Part shown: one piece after another, positions 6,410 through 14,097 of the stretch
Layout: every line of letters starts with the position of its first letter
Position numbering within the stretch: the stretch's first letter is position 1
Source: an uncultured Caulobacter sp.
GTDB lineage: Bacteria; Pseudomonadota; Alphaproteobacteria; Caulobacterales; Caulobacteraceae
Direction of reading: 5' to 3'
Assembly: GCF_937900395.1 (NCBI RefSeq)
Contig: NZ_CALCDX010000094.1
Location: 1-24,590 of the forward strand
DNA length: 24,590 nt
The notes under the pieces: model-generated
Seen by the model: the letters and a program-made list of their open reading frames with translations, nothing else
What the model was told of the DNA's origin: nothing
The model's database searches: none
Position numbers and translations under genes: made by a program

Positions 6410-6997
6410 CTACGGTCGGCTAGCGAGCAGCGCCTGGAGCTGGTGGACGGCCCGGTCCGGCGAGGACTGATAGGGGATCGGCGCTACGAACTGGCCCTGG
6501 GCGTCGAACAGATAGACCGACGACGAGTGGTCGATCGTGTAGCCGCCGCCCTCCTGCGGGACCTTCTGGTAATAGACCCGATAGGCCTTGGCCGCCTGGG
6601 CGACCGTCTCCGGCGTCCCGGTGAAGCCTTGGATGCGCGGGTCGAAGTTCGACAGGTAAAGCCGCATCTGCTCGGGCGTGTCGCGCTCGGGATCGACCGA
6701 GACGAACACCACGTTCAGCTTGTCGGCCTCAGGCCCCAGCGTCTTCAGCCAGACCGTCAGGTCGGTCAGGGTGGTGGGGCAGACCTCCGGGCAATAGGTG
6801 AAGCCGAAGAAGATCGCCGTGGGCTTGCCCAGCAGAGACTTCTCGGTGACCGGCTTGCCGTTCATGTCGATCAGGTTGAACGGTCCGCCGATCTTAACCA
6901 GCGAACGGACCGGGCTGGCGCCGTCCTGGCGGTTGCAGGCCGCCAGGGGCGCGGCCGCCAGCAGGGCGGCCGCGGTGATCAGAAGCGCCCGCCGCAT
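6410..6997 (-). CDS. SCO1/SenC copper-binding lipoprotein
   Basis: A 195-residue periplasmic thioredoxin-fold protein that helps deliver copper to the CuA centre of cytochrome oxidase or reduces its cysteines. A lipoprotein signal ends in LAAC (Cys21). The copper site is complete: CPEVC (Cys69, Cys73) plus His157 in TIDHSS. The family segments VSVDPERDTPE and YQSSPD are present. Its ATG overlaps the stop of the PCu(A)C gene by one base (TGATG), so the two are translationally coupled. It is the last gene of the copper operon, followed by a strong hairpin. Confidence 0.94.
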   Translation of the reverse strand: MRRALLITAAALLAAAPLAACNRQDGASPVRSLVKIGGPFNLIDMNGKPVTEKSLLGKPTAIFFGFTYCPEVCPTTLTDLTVWLKTLGPEADKLNVVFVSVDPERDTPEQMRLYLSNFDPRIQGFTGTPETVAQAAKAYRVYYQKVPQEGGGYTIDHSSSVYLFDAQGQFVAPIPYQSSPDRAVHQLQALLASRP

Positions 6998-7446
6998 CAG
7001 TGGGCCATGCCCGGCATCGGCGGCGTCTTGACGACGGCCTCGATCGTCAGCGGCGGCGCCGACTTGAACTTCAGGGTCATCGGCACCTTGGCGCCTTCCT
7101 TCAGTTGGGCCTTGGGACCGATCAGCATGATGTGATCCGCGCCCGGCTTCAGCGCGACGGCCTTGCCGGCGGGCAGGGCCAGTCCGTCGGTCAGTTGGCG
7201 CATGCGCATGACGCCGCCGTCCATCGACATGGTGTGGATCTCGCCGCGGGCGGCGGCGGGGCTCTCCACCGAGACGAGGCGATCCTCGGCCTTGGCGGTC
7301 AGGGTCACGTAGCAGCCGGCGGCCAGGGCGCCGGCGACCGTCGGACGGCACCAGGCGTCGGTCGCGGCGACCTTCGCGGCGGGCGCAGCGTGGGCGCTGG
7401 TCGCCAGGGCGACGGTCGAGACGGCGATAAGGGTCAGGGTCTTCAT
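6997..7446 (-). CDS. Periplasmic copper chaperone PCu(A)C
   Basis: A 149-residue secreted protein of the PCu(A)C family (DUF461), which carries Cu(I) to SCO proteins and cytochrome oxidase. The signal peptide ends at SAHA. The copper ligands are visible: His71, a Met-rich stretch (HTMSMDGGVMRM, 71-82) and His105-x-Met107, close to the H-x10-M-x21-HxM signature. GGAG lies seven bases before the ATG. It sits 2 bp after the PepSY gene and overlaps the SCO1 start. The C-terminal MPGMAH may add a further copper-binding site. Confidence 0.94.
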   Translation of the reverse strand: MKTLTLIAVSTVALATSAHAAPAAKVAATDAWCRPTVAGALAAGCYVTLTAKAEDRLVSVESPAAARGEIHTMSMDGGVMRMRQLTDGLALPAGKAVALKPGADHIMLIGPKAQLKEGAKVPMTLKFKSAPPLTIEAVVKTPPMPGMAH

Positions 7447-7448
7447 GG

Positions 7449-8831
7449 TCAGGCTCCAGCCTTGAGGTTAGGCGACGTCAGTCGCCGGAAGAGGAGGTCG
7501 ATCAAGAGGGCCGCGATCAGCGAGGCGCCGACCAGCGGATAGATTAGGGCGAGCGGCGCCACGATGGCGAGCAGGCCGACATAGGCGCCGGGCGTGGCCG
7601 GGCGGGCGGGGGCGGCGAGGCGGCCCTTGGGACGCCGCTTCCACCACATCGCGACGGCCGAGATTCCCAGCAGCCAGATGGCGACGCATCCGGCCAGCAT
7701 GACCAGCTTGTTGACCGGGCCGAACTGCTGGCCCTGGTGGACGGCGATGCCCCACTCGATGGCCTTGGCCGCTGGACCGAAGTCGCGATAGCCGAGGTCG
7801 GCCAGCACATGACCGTCGCGGCCGTCTAGATAGACCGTCCGCGTCTGTTCGACCTGGTCGGGCATGTAGGCCGCGGTCCAGGTTCCGCCCGGCGTCTTGG
7901 GCAGGGTCAGGGTGAAGCCGTCTGTCAGCCCCGCCGCGCGCGCCTTGGCGACAATGGCGTCGGCGTCCAGCGGGGCCGCCATGTCCATCATCATCGCCGC
8001 GTGGTCGTGGCCTTCCATGCCGGACATCGGCGGCGCCTTGGTCTGCAGCGCCCACGGCACGCCTTCCGCCGGCTCGGGAGCGGGCTTGGCGGCGTGGTGC
8101 TGCTCGGCGACGGGCGGCTTGGGGCGACCAAGGCCGACCTGGGTGGTGATCTCCCGCACCTCCTTGCCCCAGAAGGCCGACCACGGCATGCCGGTGACCG
8201 CCAGGAACACGATCACCAGGCCGGTGAAGGCGCCGGTGACCGCGTGGAGGTCGCGCCAGAACAGGCGCTTGGCGGGATTGCTCCGCACCGTGACGATCCC
8301 GCCCGTCTGGCCGCGCGGCCACCACAGAAGGACGCCGGTGGCGACCAGCACGATGGTCCAGCCGGCGACCACCTCGACCAGCAGGTTCATCACGGGGCCC
8401 GCGCTATCCAGGCTGTGCAGCCGCTTGACGAAGCCCATGGCGCCGCCGGGCTGGGTCTGGCCCAGATACTGGCCGGTGTGGGGATCAACGTAGGCGGTGC
8501 GCTTACCCTCGGCGGTCTCCACCGTGGCCTGGACGGAGCGGTCGCCGCGCGCGGGGATCGCCAGCTGGGCGACCTTGCCGCCGGTCGCGGTCTCTATCGA
8601 AGCGATCCAGGCGCTGGGCGCGGTGGTCGCGGGGCTGTCGGCCACGACGACCAGCGGGCGCTGGACGATCGCGGAGAGCTCGTCCTTGAACAGGTAGAGC
8701 CCGCCGGTCAGGGCCATCAGCATCAAGACCGGCAGCACCAGCAGGCCGGCGTAGAAGTGCCAGCGCCAGAAGGCGCGGTAGATTTCGCCGGCCGGGGCCG
8801 GATTTTCAGAGGTCTCGCTCGAAGACATCAT
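7449..8831 (-). CDS. PepSY-associated membrane protein with a Met/His-rich loop
   Basis: A 460-residue inner-membrane protein of the PepSY-TM (PiuB-like) family, often found beside TonB-dependent receptors and thought to act in metal uptake or reduction. Membrane helices are visible near 24-48, 147-171, 195-220, and two or more after about 365. The periplasmic part contains HHAAKP and MSGMEGHDHAAMMMDM (269-284), a likely copper site not typical of siderophore-linked members. GGAG lies four bases before the ATG at 8831; the ATG at 8828 is an equal alternative. It is the middle gene of the copper operon. Confidence 0.88.
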   Translation of the reverse strand: MMSSSETSENPAPAGEIYRAFWRWHFYAGLLVLPVLMLMALTGGLYLFKDELSAIVQRPLVVVADSPATTAPSAWIASIETATGGKVAQLAIPARGDRSVQATVETAEGKRTAYVDPHTGQYLGQTQPGGAMGFVKRLHSLDSAGPVMNLLVEVVAGWTIVLVATGVLLWWPRGQTGGIVTVRSNPAKRLFWRDLHAVTGAFTGLVIVFLAVTGMPWSAFWGKEVREITTQVGLGRPKPPVAEQHHAAKPAPEPAEGVPWALQTKAPPMSGMEGHDHAAMMMDMAAPLDADAIVAKARAAGLTDGFTLTLPKTPGGTWTAAYMPDQVEQTRTVYLDGRDGHVLADLGYRDFGPAAKAIEWGIAVHQGQQFGPVNKLVMLAGCVAIWLLGISAVAMWWKRRPKGRLAAPARPATPGAYVGLLAIVAPLALIYPLVGASLIAALLIDLLFRRLTSPNLKAGA

Positions 8832-8880
8832 GAAGCTCCAGGGCTTTGGCGGCGGGCTATCCACCCGCCGCCGATCCGGA

Positions 8881-10929
8881 TCAGAAGTTGACGGTCACGC
8901 CGCCGAACACCGAACGGCCGTCGCCCGGCCACAGGGTGGCGGTGGCGGCGGTCCAGGTGGTCGCGGCCTGGGTGTTGGAGACGTAGGCCTTGTCGGTCAG
9001 GTTCCGCGCGTCGAGGAACAGCGAGACGGCGGGGGTGACCTTCCAGCCGGCGTTCAGGTTCAGGATCGCGTAGCCCGGCGCCTTCTGGGTGTTCTTGTAG
9101 TCGATCCACTGGTCGGTCGCGGACCACTCGACCGACGGCGCGAGGAACCAGCCGCGCGGATCATCGTAGCGGACTTCCGAGCGGTAGAAGTTCTTTGGCA
9201 CGATCGGCAGACGGTTGTCGCCGTACTGGACGTCGTCCTTGAAGCGGAAGTCCGAGTAGGTCCAGGTCTGGCGGATCCGCCAGTTGGGCGCCACGGCCCA
9301 ATCCAGGGCCGCCTCGATGCCCTGGTGCATCGTCTTGTCGGCGTTGAAGGTCGAAGCCGGGATCGACGAACTGACCGCGTACTGCAGCATCTCGTCCCTG
9401 AGCTCGGCGCGGTACAGCGTCAGGTCATAGGTGAACGGACCGCGTCGGCCGCGCGCGCCGACCTCGCCGGTCCAGGCCTTCTGCGGTTGGACGGGCGCGA
9501 AGCCGATATTGGTCGGGGACATGGAGCCGAAGTTCGGCGGTTCGACCGAGCGGGTCAGGTTGGCGAACACCTGGTCGCCGGCCTCGTTCTGCCAGAGCAG
9601 GCCGACGCGCGGCGAGACCCAGTTATAGGTCTTCGAGGCGTCGAGGTTGAAGGTGCTCTTGACGCCCGGAACCGCGACGCTGGCGTAGTCGCGCTCGGCC
9701 TGGCCCCAGGTGGCGCCGGCGACGACCGCGAGTTGGTCCGTGACGAACAGCCGCCCTTCGCCGAACACGTCCATGGCCTTGGCGTTCTGGTACGAGATCG
9801 ACTGAAGCGCCCCGCGCGCGCCGCGGTTGTTGACGTAGAAGTGCGAGTCCAGGTCGCCTTGGCGGTACCAGGCGCCGAAGAAGGCGTCGACGCGCTTGCC
9901 GCCGATCTCGCCGTCCCAGTCGAAGCGGCCGAAGGCGCCGTAGTTGCGGCTTTCCTGGTCGATGACCTGGAAGATCGGGTGGTCCAGCTCCTTCCAGACG
10001 CCGTACAGCGCGCCTTGGAAGACCAGCTGGTCGTTCAGCCGCCAGGTCGTCTGCAGCGAGCCGCGCACGCCGCGCTGGTTGCGGCCCTGGTCGCCGTTGG
10101 CGTTTCCGACGGCCGTCTGGCGCGGATTGGCGTTGAATTGGGCCAGGGTCAGCGAACCGGGGATTTCCTGGTTGATGTTCGAGCCATTGAGGATGAAGTG
10201 CACCTCACGGTCCTGGCCGAACGATCGGCCGACGTTGAGGCTGCCGAACTGGATGTTCTGCTGGCTCTGCGAGCGCCAGCCCTGAGCCGTCTGGTTGGTG
10301 GCGGCGGCATAGACGTCCCAGTCGCCCGACTGGCGGGCGAGGGCGACATGCTCGCGCAGCAGGCCGTAGGAGCCGCCGTCGATGCGGATCTGGTTGGCGA
10401 AGCCCGCGTCCCTGCCGGTCGGCGTGACCATGTTGATCGCCCCGCCCAGCAGGGCGCCGCCGAACCGCAGGGCGTTGCCGCCGCGATAGACCTCGGCGTA
10501 GCGGGTGTTCAGCGGGTCGGCGACCTGGCTATCGCCATAGCCGTCGGCCTCGTTCAGCGGCACGCCGTCCTGGGCGATCAGCAGGCCGCGATTGTGGTTG
10601 GCGTTGCCGATCCCCGAGCCCCGGATCGAGATGCGGATGTCGCCGCCCCACTTGCGCTGGGCGTAGACGCCGGGGGCGTCGCGCAGCATGTCGTCGAGGG
10701 CCAGGGTCTGGCGATTGATGTAGCTCTCTTGCGAGATGACCGACACCGCGCCGGGCGTCTCGGACAGGCGCTTGCGGGCGTCGGCGACGACGGGCGGGTC
10801 CTCGGGATTGCGACGGGCGGTGACGATGACCGACGAGACCTCGGTGTCGGCGTCGGGCTTGTCGGCGGCGTGGGCGAGCGGCGGAACGCAGGCGGCGATG
10901 GCCGTGGCGGCCAGAAGGAGTAACTTCAT
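8881..10929 (-). CDS. TonB-dependent outer-membrane receptor, probably for copper
   Basis: A 682-residue receptor that would import a ligand across the outer membrane using TonB energy. It has a signal peptide (cleavage after LAHA) and a TonB box-like VSSVIVTARR at 31-40. The plug domain contains IRGSGIGNANHNRGLLIAQD and GGALLGGAINMVTP, followed by a 22-strand-type barrel ending in the outer-membrane signature GGVTVNF with a terminal Phe. The length is normal. The substrate is inferred to be copper or a copper chelate from the PCu(A)C, SCO1 and PepSY genes downstream; sequence alone cannot show this. Confidence 0.93.
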   Translation of the reverse strand: MKLLLLAATAIAACVPPLAHAADKPDADTEVSSVIVTARRNPEDPPVVADARKRLSETPGAVSVISQESYINRQTLALDDMLRDAPGVYAQRKWGGDIRISIRGSGIGNANHNRGLLIAQDGVPLNEADGYGDSQVADPLNTRYAEVYRGGNALRFGGALLGGAINMVTPTGRDAGFANQIRIDGGSYGLLREHVALARQSGDWDVYAAATNQTAQGWRSQSQQNIQFGSLNVGRSFGQDREVHFILNGSNINQEIPGSLTLAQFNANPRQTAVGNANGDQGRNQRGVRGSLQTTWRLNDQLVFQGALYGVWKELDHPIFQVIDQESRNYGAFGRFDWDGEIGGKRVDAFFGAWYRQGDLDSHFYVNNRGARGALQSISYQNAKAMDVFGEGRLFVTDQLAVVAGATWGQAERDYASVAVPGVKSTFNLDASKTYNWVSPRVGLLWQNEAGDQVFANLTRSVEPPNFGSMSPTNIGFAPVQPQKAWTGEVGARGRRGPFTYDLTLYRAELRDEMLQYAVSSSIPASTFNADKTMHQGIEAALDWAVAPNWRIRQTWTYSDFRFKDDVQYGDNRLPIVPKNFYRSEVRYDDPRGWFLAPSVEWSATDQWIDYKNTQKAPGYAILNLNAGWKVTPAVSLFLDARNLTDKAYVSNTQAATTWTAATATLWPGDGRSVFGGVTVNF

Positions 10930-11048
10930 GACGTGGTCCTTGGGCGCGGCTTGGCGCGCCGAATAGGCAGACTGAAAAAGGAGGGGGACGCGCGCGGGCG
11001 GACGCGACCGCGAGGCGGCGCGTGCGCTCCAGCGGGCGGCCGGAGGCT

Positions 11049-11474
11049 CTAGATCAGCTGGCTTGGAGGACCGCGCGCCGGCAGGGGCGGGGCCGCGAGG
11101 CCTCGTCCCGGGGCGAGGTGGATGACGCGCGTCGGTTCGATGGGCGCGTAGGCGACGAACTCGACCTTGCTCGCCGTGAACGGGCTGGGCGGCGGGGCCG
11201 CCGCGCCGTGGCTGGCGAACGGGCAGGGCGCGTCGTGAGCGGACTTGTCGCCGCCGCCGTCCTGGTCCTGATGGCCGGCGAGGGCCTCGCCCGGCTGGAC
11301 AAGCTTGGCCCCGTCGCCGGTGCAGAGCACCAACGAGAACGGCAGGCCGTTGCGCGGATCCGGCGCGGTCATGAAGCCGGCCGGGATCATCACCTTCAAG
11401 GCGACCGCCAGCGCCGCGAGCGTCATGAAGACGGCGCGGGCGAAGGGACGGCGCTGAAGCGGCGAACGAGTCAC
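11049..11474 (-). CDS. DUF2946-like protein, first gene of the copper operon
   Basis: A 141-residue protein with an N-terminal membrane or signal segment (about 12-36, ALAVALKVMIPAGFM). It then has LPFSLVLCTGDG, a His/Asp-rich part (GHQDQDGGGDKSAHDAPCPFASHG) and a Pro-rich tail. The early MIPAGFM and CxxDG/CPF pattern matches DUF2946 proteins, which commonly precede copper-related TonB receptors. The start is GTG 11474. The Cys/His content suggests metal binding in the periplasm; that is inference. A 119-bp gap separates it from the receptor, with no terminator seen. Confidence 0.75.
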   Translation of the reverse strand: MTRSPLQRRPFARAVFMTLAALAVALKVMIPAGFMTAPDPRNGLPFSLVLCTGDGAKLVQPGEALAGHQDQDGGGDKSAHDAPCPFASHGAAAPPPSPFTASKVEFVAYAPIEPTRVIHLAPGRGLAAPPLPARGPPSQLI

Positions 11475-11631
11475 AATGACCGCGCTTTAGTCGAAGACGC
11501 AGCGCTTGTCGCCTCCGTGTTTGTGCGGAGCCGGAACTTACGTGTTAGGCGGCGGGGTCGCTTCGGGCCGAGGTCTGGCCTATATACGCGCGCTTCAAGC
11601 CGGCGCCCTGGGCGTCCTGCAAAGCAAGGTC

Positions 11632-12645
11632 ATGACGTTCCAGCCCGCCCGTTTCTCCGTCGCGCCCATGATGGATTGGACCGACCGCCACTGCCGGTCG
11701 CTGCACCGCGTGCTGTCCAGCCGTGCGCTGCTCTACAGCGAGATGGTGACGAGCGGGGCGGTGGTTCATGGCGACCGGGAGAAGCTGCTGGGCTTCGACG
11801 CCGGCCAGCATCCGGTGGCGCTGCAGCTGGGCGGTTCCGATCCCGCCGAGTTGGCGCAGGCCGCGCGGATCGGCGAGGACTGGGGCTATGACGAGATCAA
11901 TCTGAACGTCGGCTGCCCCTCGGACCGCGTGCAGAGCGGCCGCTTCGGCGCCTGCCTGATGCGCGAGCCTGATCTCGTGGCCGAGTGCATGGCCGCCATC
12001 AAGGACGCCGTGAAGGTCCCGGCCACGGTGAAGTGCCGGATCGGCGTCGACGACCAGGATCCGGAAGAGAGCCTCTTCACGCTCGTGGACCGCTGCGCCG
12101 CCGCCGGCATCGACAGCTTCATCGTCCACGCCCGCAAGGCCTGGCTGCAGGGCCTGTCGCCGAAAGAGAACCGGGACATCCCGCCGCTAGACTATGACCT
12201 GGTCTATCGGCTCAAGCGCGAGCGACCGAACCTGACCATCGCCATCAACGGCGGCGTGCCCAGCGTCGACGCGGCGCTGGAGCATCTGGCGAACGGCGTT
12301 GATGGCGTGATGCTGGGTCGCGCGGCCTATCACGAGGCGGGCCTGCTGGGCGAGGTCGACCGGCGGGTGTTCGGCATGGATGTCGCCGATGTCGACAGCT
12401 TCGAAGCCGTCGAGCGCTATCGGCCCTATCTGGCGCGGGAGCTGGCGGCGGGGACGCATCTGGCGGCCATGACGCGGCACATGCTGGGCCTGTTCCACGG
12501 CCTGCCGGGCGCGCGGGCGTGGCGTCGCATCCTGACGGTCGAGGGCGTCAGGCCGGGCGCGGGTCTCGATGTGGTGGATCGCGCGCTGGACGCGGTGCGC
12601 GCGGCTCTGGCCTCGCGCGAGGAGCGGGCCGCGCCGGCGGCGTAA
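11632..12645 (+). CDS. dusA: tRNA-dihydrouridine(20/20a) synthase
   Basis: A flavoenzyme that reduces U20 and U20a in the tRNA D-loop using NADPH. It has 337 residues, the normal DusA length. The FMN-binding start SVAPMMDWTDRHCR, the LNVGCPSDRVQSGRFGACLM motif with catalytic Cys95, the HARKAWLQGLSPKENR signature specific to DusA, and the C-terminal INGGV and GVMLGRAAYH segments are all present. The ATG at 11632 begins at the canonical N-terminus, with AAGG four bases upstream; the longer open frame is not needed. A -10-like CTATATAC lies about 50 bases upstream. Confidence 0.96.
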   Translation: MTFQPARFSVAPMMDWTDRHCRSLHRVLSSRALLYSEMVTSGAVVHGDREKLLGFDAGQHPVALQLGGSDPAELAQAARIGEDWGYDEINLNVGCPSDRVQSGRFGACLMREPDLVAECMAAIKDAVKVPATVKCRIGVDDQDPEESLFTLVDRCAAAGIDSFIVHARKAWLQGLSPKENRDIPPLDYDLVYRLKRERPNLTIAINGGVPSVDAALEHLANGVDGVMLGRAAYHEAGLLGEVDRRVFGMDVADVDSFEAVERYRPYLARELAAGTHLAAMTRHMLGLFHGLPGARAWRRILTVEGVRPGAGLDVVDRALDAVRAALASREERAAPAA

Positions 12646-12647
12646 GG

Positions 12648-13166
12648 CTAGGGGTGAAGGATCAGCGCCTCGGGCGTGGCCTCGAACCGCGACAGGCGGC
12701 CCAGATAGCTCATCCCCAGCAGCGAATTCTCGAGGCCCTTCTCGATGACCAGGGCGTCGACGTCGCGGACCTTGGCGCCGGCGATGGCGACGCTGGCCAG
12801 CTTGACCGAGGCGGCGCGGGTGCGGCCGTCGGCGGTGATCACGTTGTAGTCGTAGGTCAGCTTGCTGGTGTCGATGCCCAGGCGCTGGGCGTCGGCCATG
12901 CTGAGCGAGACGGCGGTGGCGCCGGTGTCGACCAGGAAGCGAACGTCGTGGCCATCGACGGCGGCCTTGGCCCAGAAGTGACCGTCGCTGTCCTTGGTGA
13001 TCTGGGCGGAGCCGCCTTCGACGTCGCCCAGGGTGGCGGCGGCGGCCGACGGCGCGCGGAGCTCGGGATGGCGCAGATCGTCCAGCGACACGACGGCCTT
13101 GGCCGCGCCAACGGCCGACAGGGCGCCCACCAGAGCGATCGCCGCAAACCTAAACATCGAAGACAT
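12648..13166 (-). CDS. Retropepsin-like aspartic protease, membrane-anchored or secreted
   Basis: A 172-residue protein of the single-domain aspartic protease group (TIGR02281-like). An N-terminal hydrophobic segment (about 5-24) serves as signal or anchor. The catalytic motif FLVDTGATAVSLS contains Asp80, and the later SLLGMSYLGRL is the conserved flap-region partner. One active-site motif means it should act as a dimer. The start is ATG 13166; Met4 (13157) is possible. It converges on dusA with two bases between stops. The substrate is unknown. Confidence 0.88.
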   Translation of the reverse strand: MSSMFRFAAIALVGALSAVGAAKAVVSLDDLRHPELRAPSAAAATLGDVEGGSAQITKDSDGHFWAKAAVDGHDVRFLVDTGATAVSLSMADAQRLGIDTSKLTYDYNVITADGRTRAASVKLASVAIAGAKVRDVDALVIEKGLENSLLGMSYLGRLSRFEATPEALILHP

Positions 13167-13229
13167 CCCGCCTTATAGGCTCCCAAGACCGCTTCTCGGC
13201 CCCGTTCAATCATTAGGAGGCAGGCGTTT

Positions 13230-13443
13230 TCAAGGCGTGAATCGGGCGGCTGTTTTTCTTGACGGGATCTGCCTATTCCGTACGCCTTATCTGATAGGTC
13301 GGTTATCGACGGTAAGATTACGAGTCGGTAATATATTTTGGACTTTCCAGTCAGCATTAATGTATTCGATTTAACTTCATTGGAATTGGGCGCGGGTCTA
13401 TTCCATTGGCAAGCCAGTAAACGGCTCACCGAGGGAACGCACC
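13230..13443 (+). promoter_or_regulatory. AT-rich upstream region of the small secreted protein gene
   Basis: This gene-free stretch is clearly richer in A and T than its surroundings, especially 13300-13400. It holds TAATAT (13329-13334), a GANTC CcrM methylation site (GAGTC, 13322-13326), and an inverted repeat TGGAAT/ATTCCA (13381-13386 and 13400-13405) in the probable leader. No consensus promoter pair is certain. It is likely a promoter region or a short segment of foreign DNA. Confidence 0.45.
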
Positions 13444-13767
13444 ATGAAAGCGCTTATTGTCACTGCCGCCGCCTTCGCGGCCTTTTCCGGCGTCGCCCAA
13501 GCCGGAGTCTCGAATCTGAACTACCTGGAAGCGGCGCGGTGCCGAGGGCTGGCGGCCTCCGAGAACCTCGGCAAGCTCGACACCACAACCCTGGACGCCT
13601 TCCTGCGAGACGAGGGCGCGGCCCGCGATCTCGCGGTCCGCACCTCGGCCATCAACAAGATGCAGGCCGCCTTGAAGGAGGCCAACGCCGCGGACGGCGA
13701 AAAGAAGGCCAAGCTGCTGGCTCAGCGCGACGGCGCCTGCGCCGCCTTTATCGCGGGCGGCAAATAG
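13444..13767 (+). CDS. Small secreted hypothetical protein
   Basis: A 107-residue protein with a clear signal peptide (cleavage after GVAQA), leaving an 87-residue, mostly helical mature part. Two cysteines, near the start (AARCRG) and the end (GACAAF), could form one disulfide. No family is recognised. The ATG at 13444 follows a 277-base upstream region that is strikingly AT-rich compared with the neighbourhood, which probably carries its promoter. It converges on the DUF1289 gene. Confidence 0.78.
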   Translation: MKALIVTAAAFAAFSGVAQAGVSNLNYLEAARCRGLAASENLGKLDTTTLDAFLRDEGAARDLAVRTSAINKMQAALKEANAADGEKKAKLLAQRDGACAAFIAGGK

Positions 13768-13770
13768 AGC

Positions 13771-14010
13771 CTATCGCCCCGTGGTCGCCGCCATCAGGGC
13801 GATCATCGGATCTGGCCGGTCGGGGAGGGCGGCGGTGATCGCCGCCCGCTCCTCGTCGCTGAACCGCGCCCAGCCGGCGATCTCCGCCAGGGTGCGGCGA
13901 CAACCCAGGCAATAGCCGCTGGCGCCGTCCACCGCGCATACCTTGACGCAGGGCGTGGCGATCGGGCGGGGCGGCTTGGCCTGCGGCGTCGTTGTCATGG
14001 CGACAAACAT
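13771..14010 (-). CDS. DUF1289 family protein
   Basis: A small cytoplasmic protein with the DUF1289 signature TPCVKVCAVDGASGYCLGCRRTLAEIAGW: four cysteines in a CxxxC and CxxC pattern that probably bind metal, followed by SDEERAAI. The function of the family is not established. Three in-frame ATGs (14016, 14010, 13998) are possible. 14010 has AAGGGA at good spacing, while 13998 gives the shortest N-terminus. It is divergent from the CobT-like gene, and DUF1289 genes often lie beside cobalamin lower-ligand genes. Confidence 0.85.
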   Translation of the reverse strand: MFVAMTTTPQAKPPRPIATPCVKVCAVDGASGYCLGCRRTLAEIAGWARFSDEERAAITAALPDRPDPMIALMAATTGR

Positions 14011-14069
14011 CTCCATTCCCTTGATGGCGCGCAAGCCGCGTCGATCTTGAGGTCATCGGGGCTTGCTTT

Positions 14070-14097
14070 GGGCGCGGACGGGTTTAAGTCCGCGCCC
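14070..14097 (+). promoter_or_regulatory. 10-bp perfect hairpin touching the CobT-like start codon
   Basis: GGGCGCGGAC (14070-14079) and GTCCGCGCCC (14088-14097) are exact reverse complements with an 8-base loop. The second arm ends at the base before the ATG at 14098. Any mRNA starting upstream would bury the ribosome-binding region in a very stable stem, and no Shine-Dalgarno is seen. It is either a translational control element or a DNA operator with the mRNA starting at or near the ATG. Confidence 0.6.

Noticed and set aside
4395..6470. A 691-codon plus-strand ORF opposite the PBP gene
   Set aside because: Low-complexity Gly/Arg/Val/Ala/Leu composition; the opposite strand carries all PBP motifs.
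8830..10923. A 697-codon plus-strand ORF opposite the TonB receptor
   Set aside because: The product is Val/Gly/Ala/Arg-rich without motifs, and the minus strand encodes a clear receptor. This is a codon-bias shadow.
13352..13375. TTAA...TTAAC pair as a CtrA site
   Set aside because: The two halves are 10 bases apart instead of 7.
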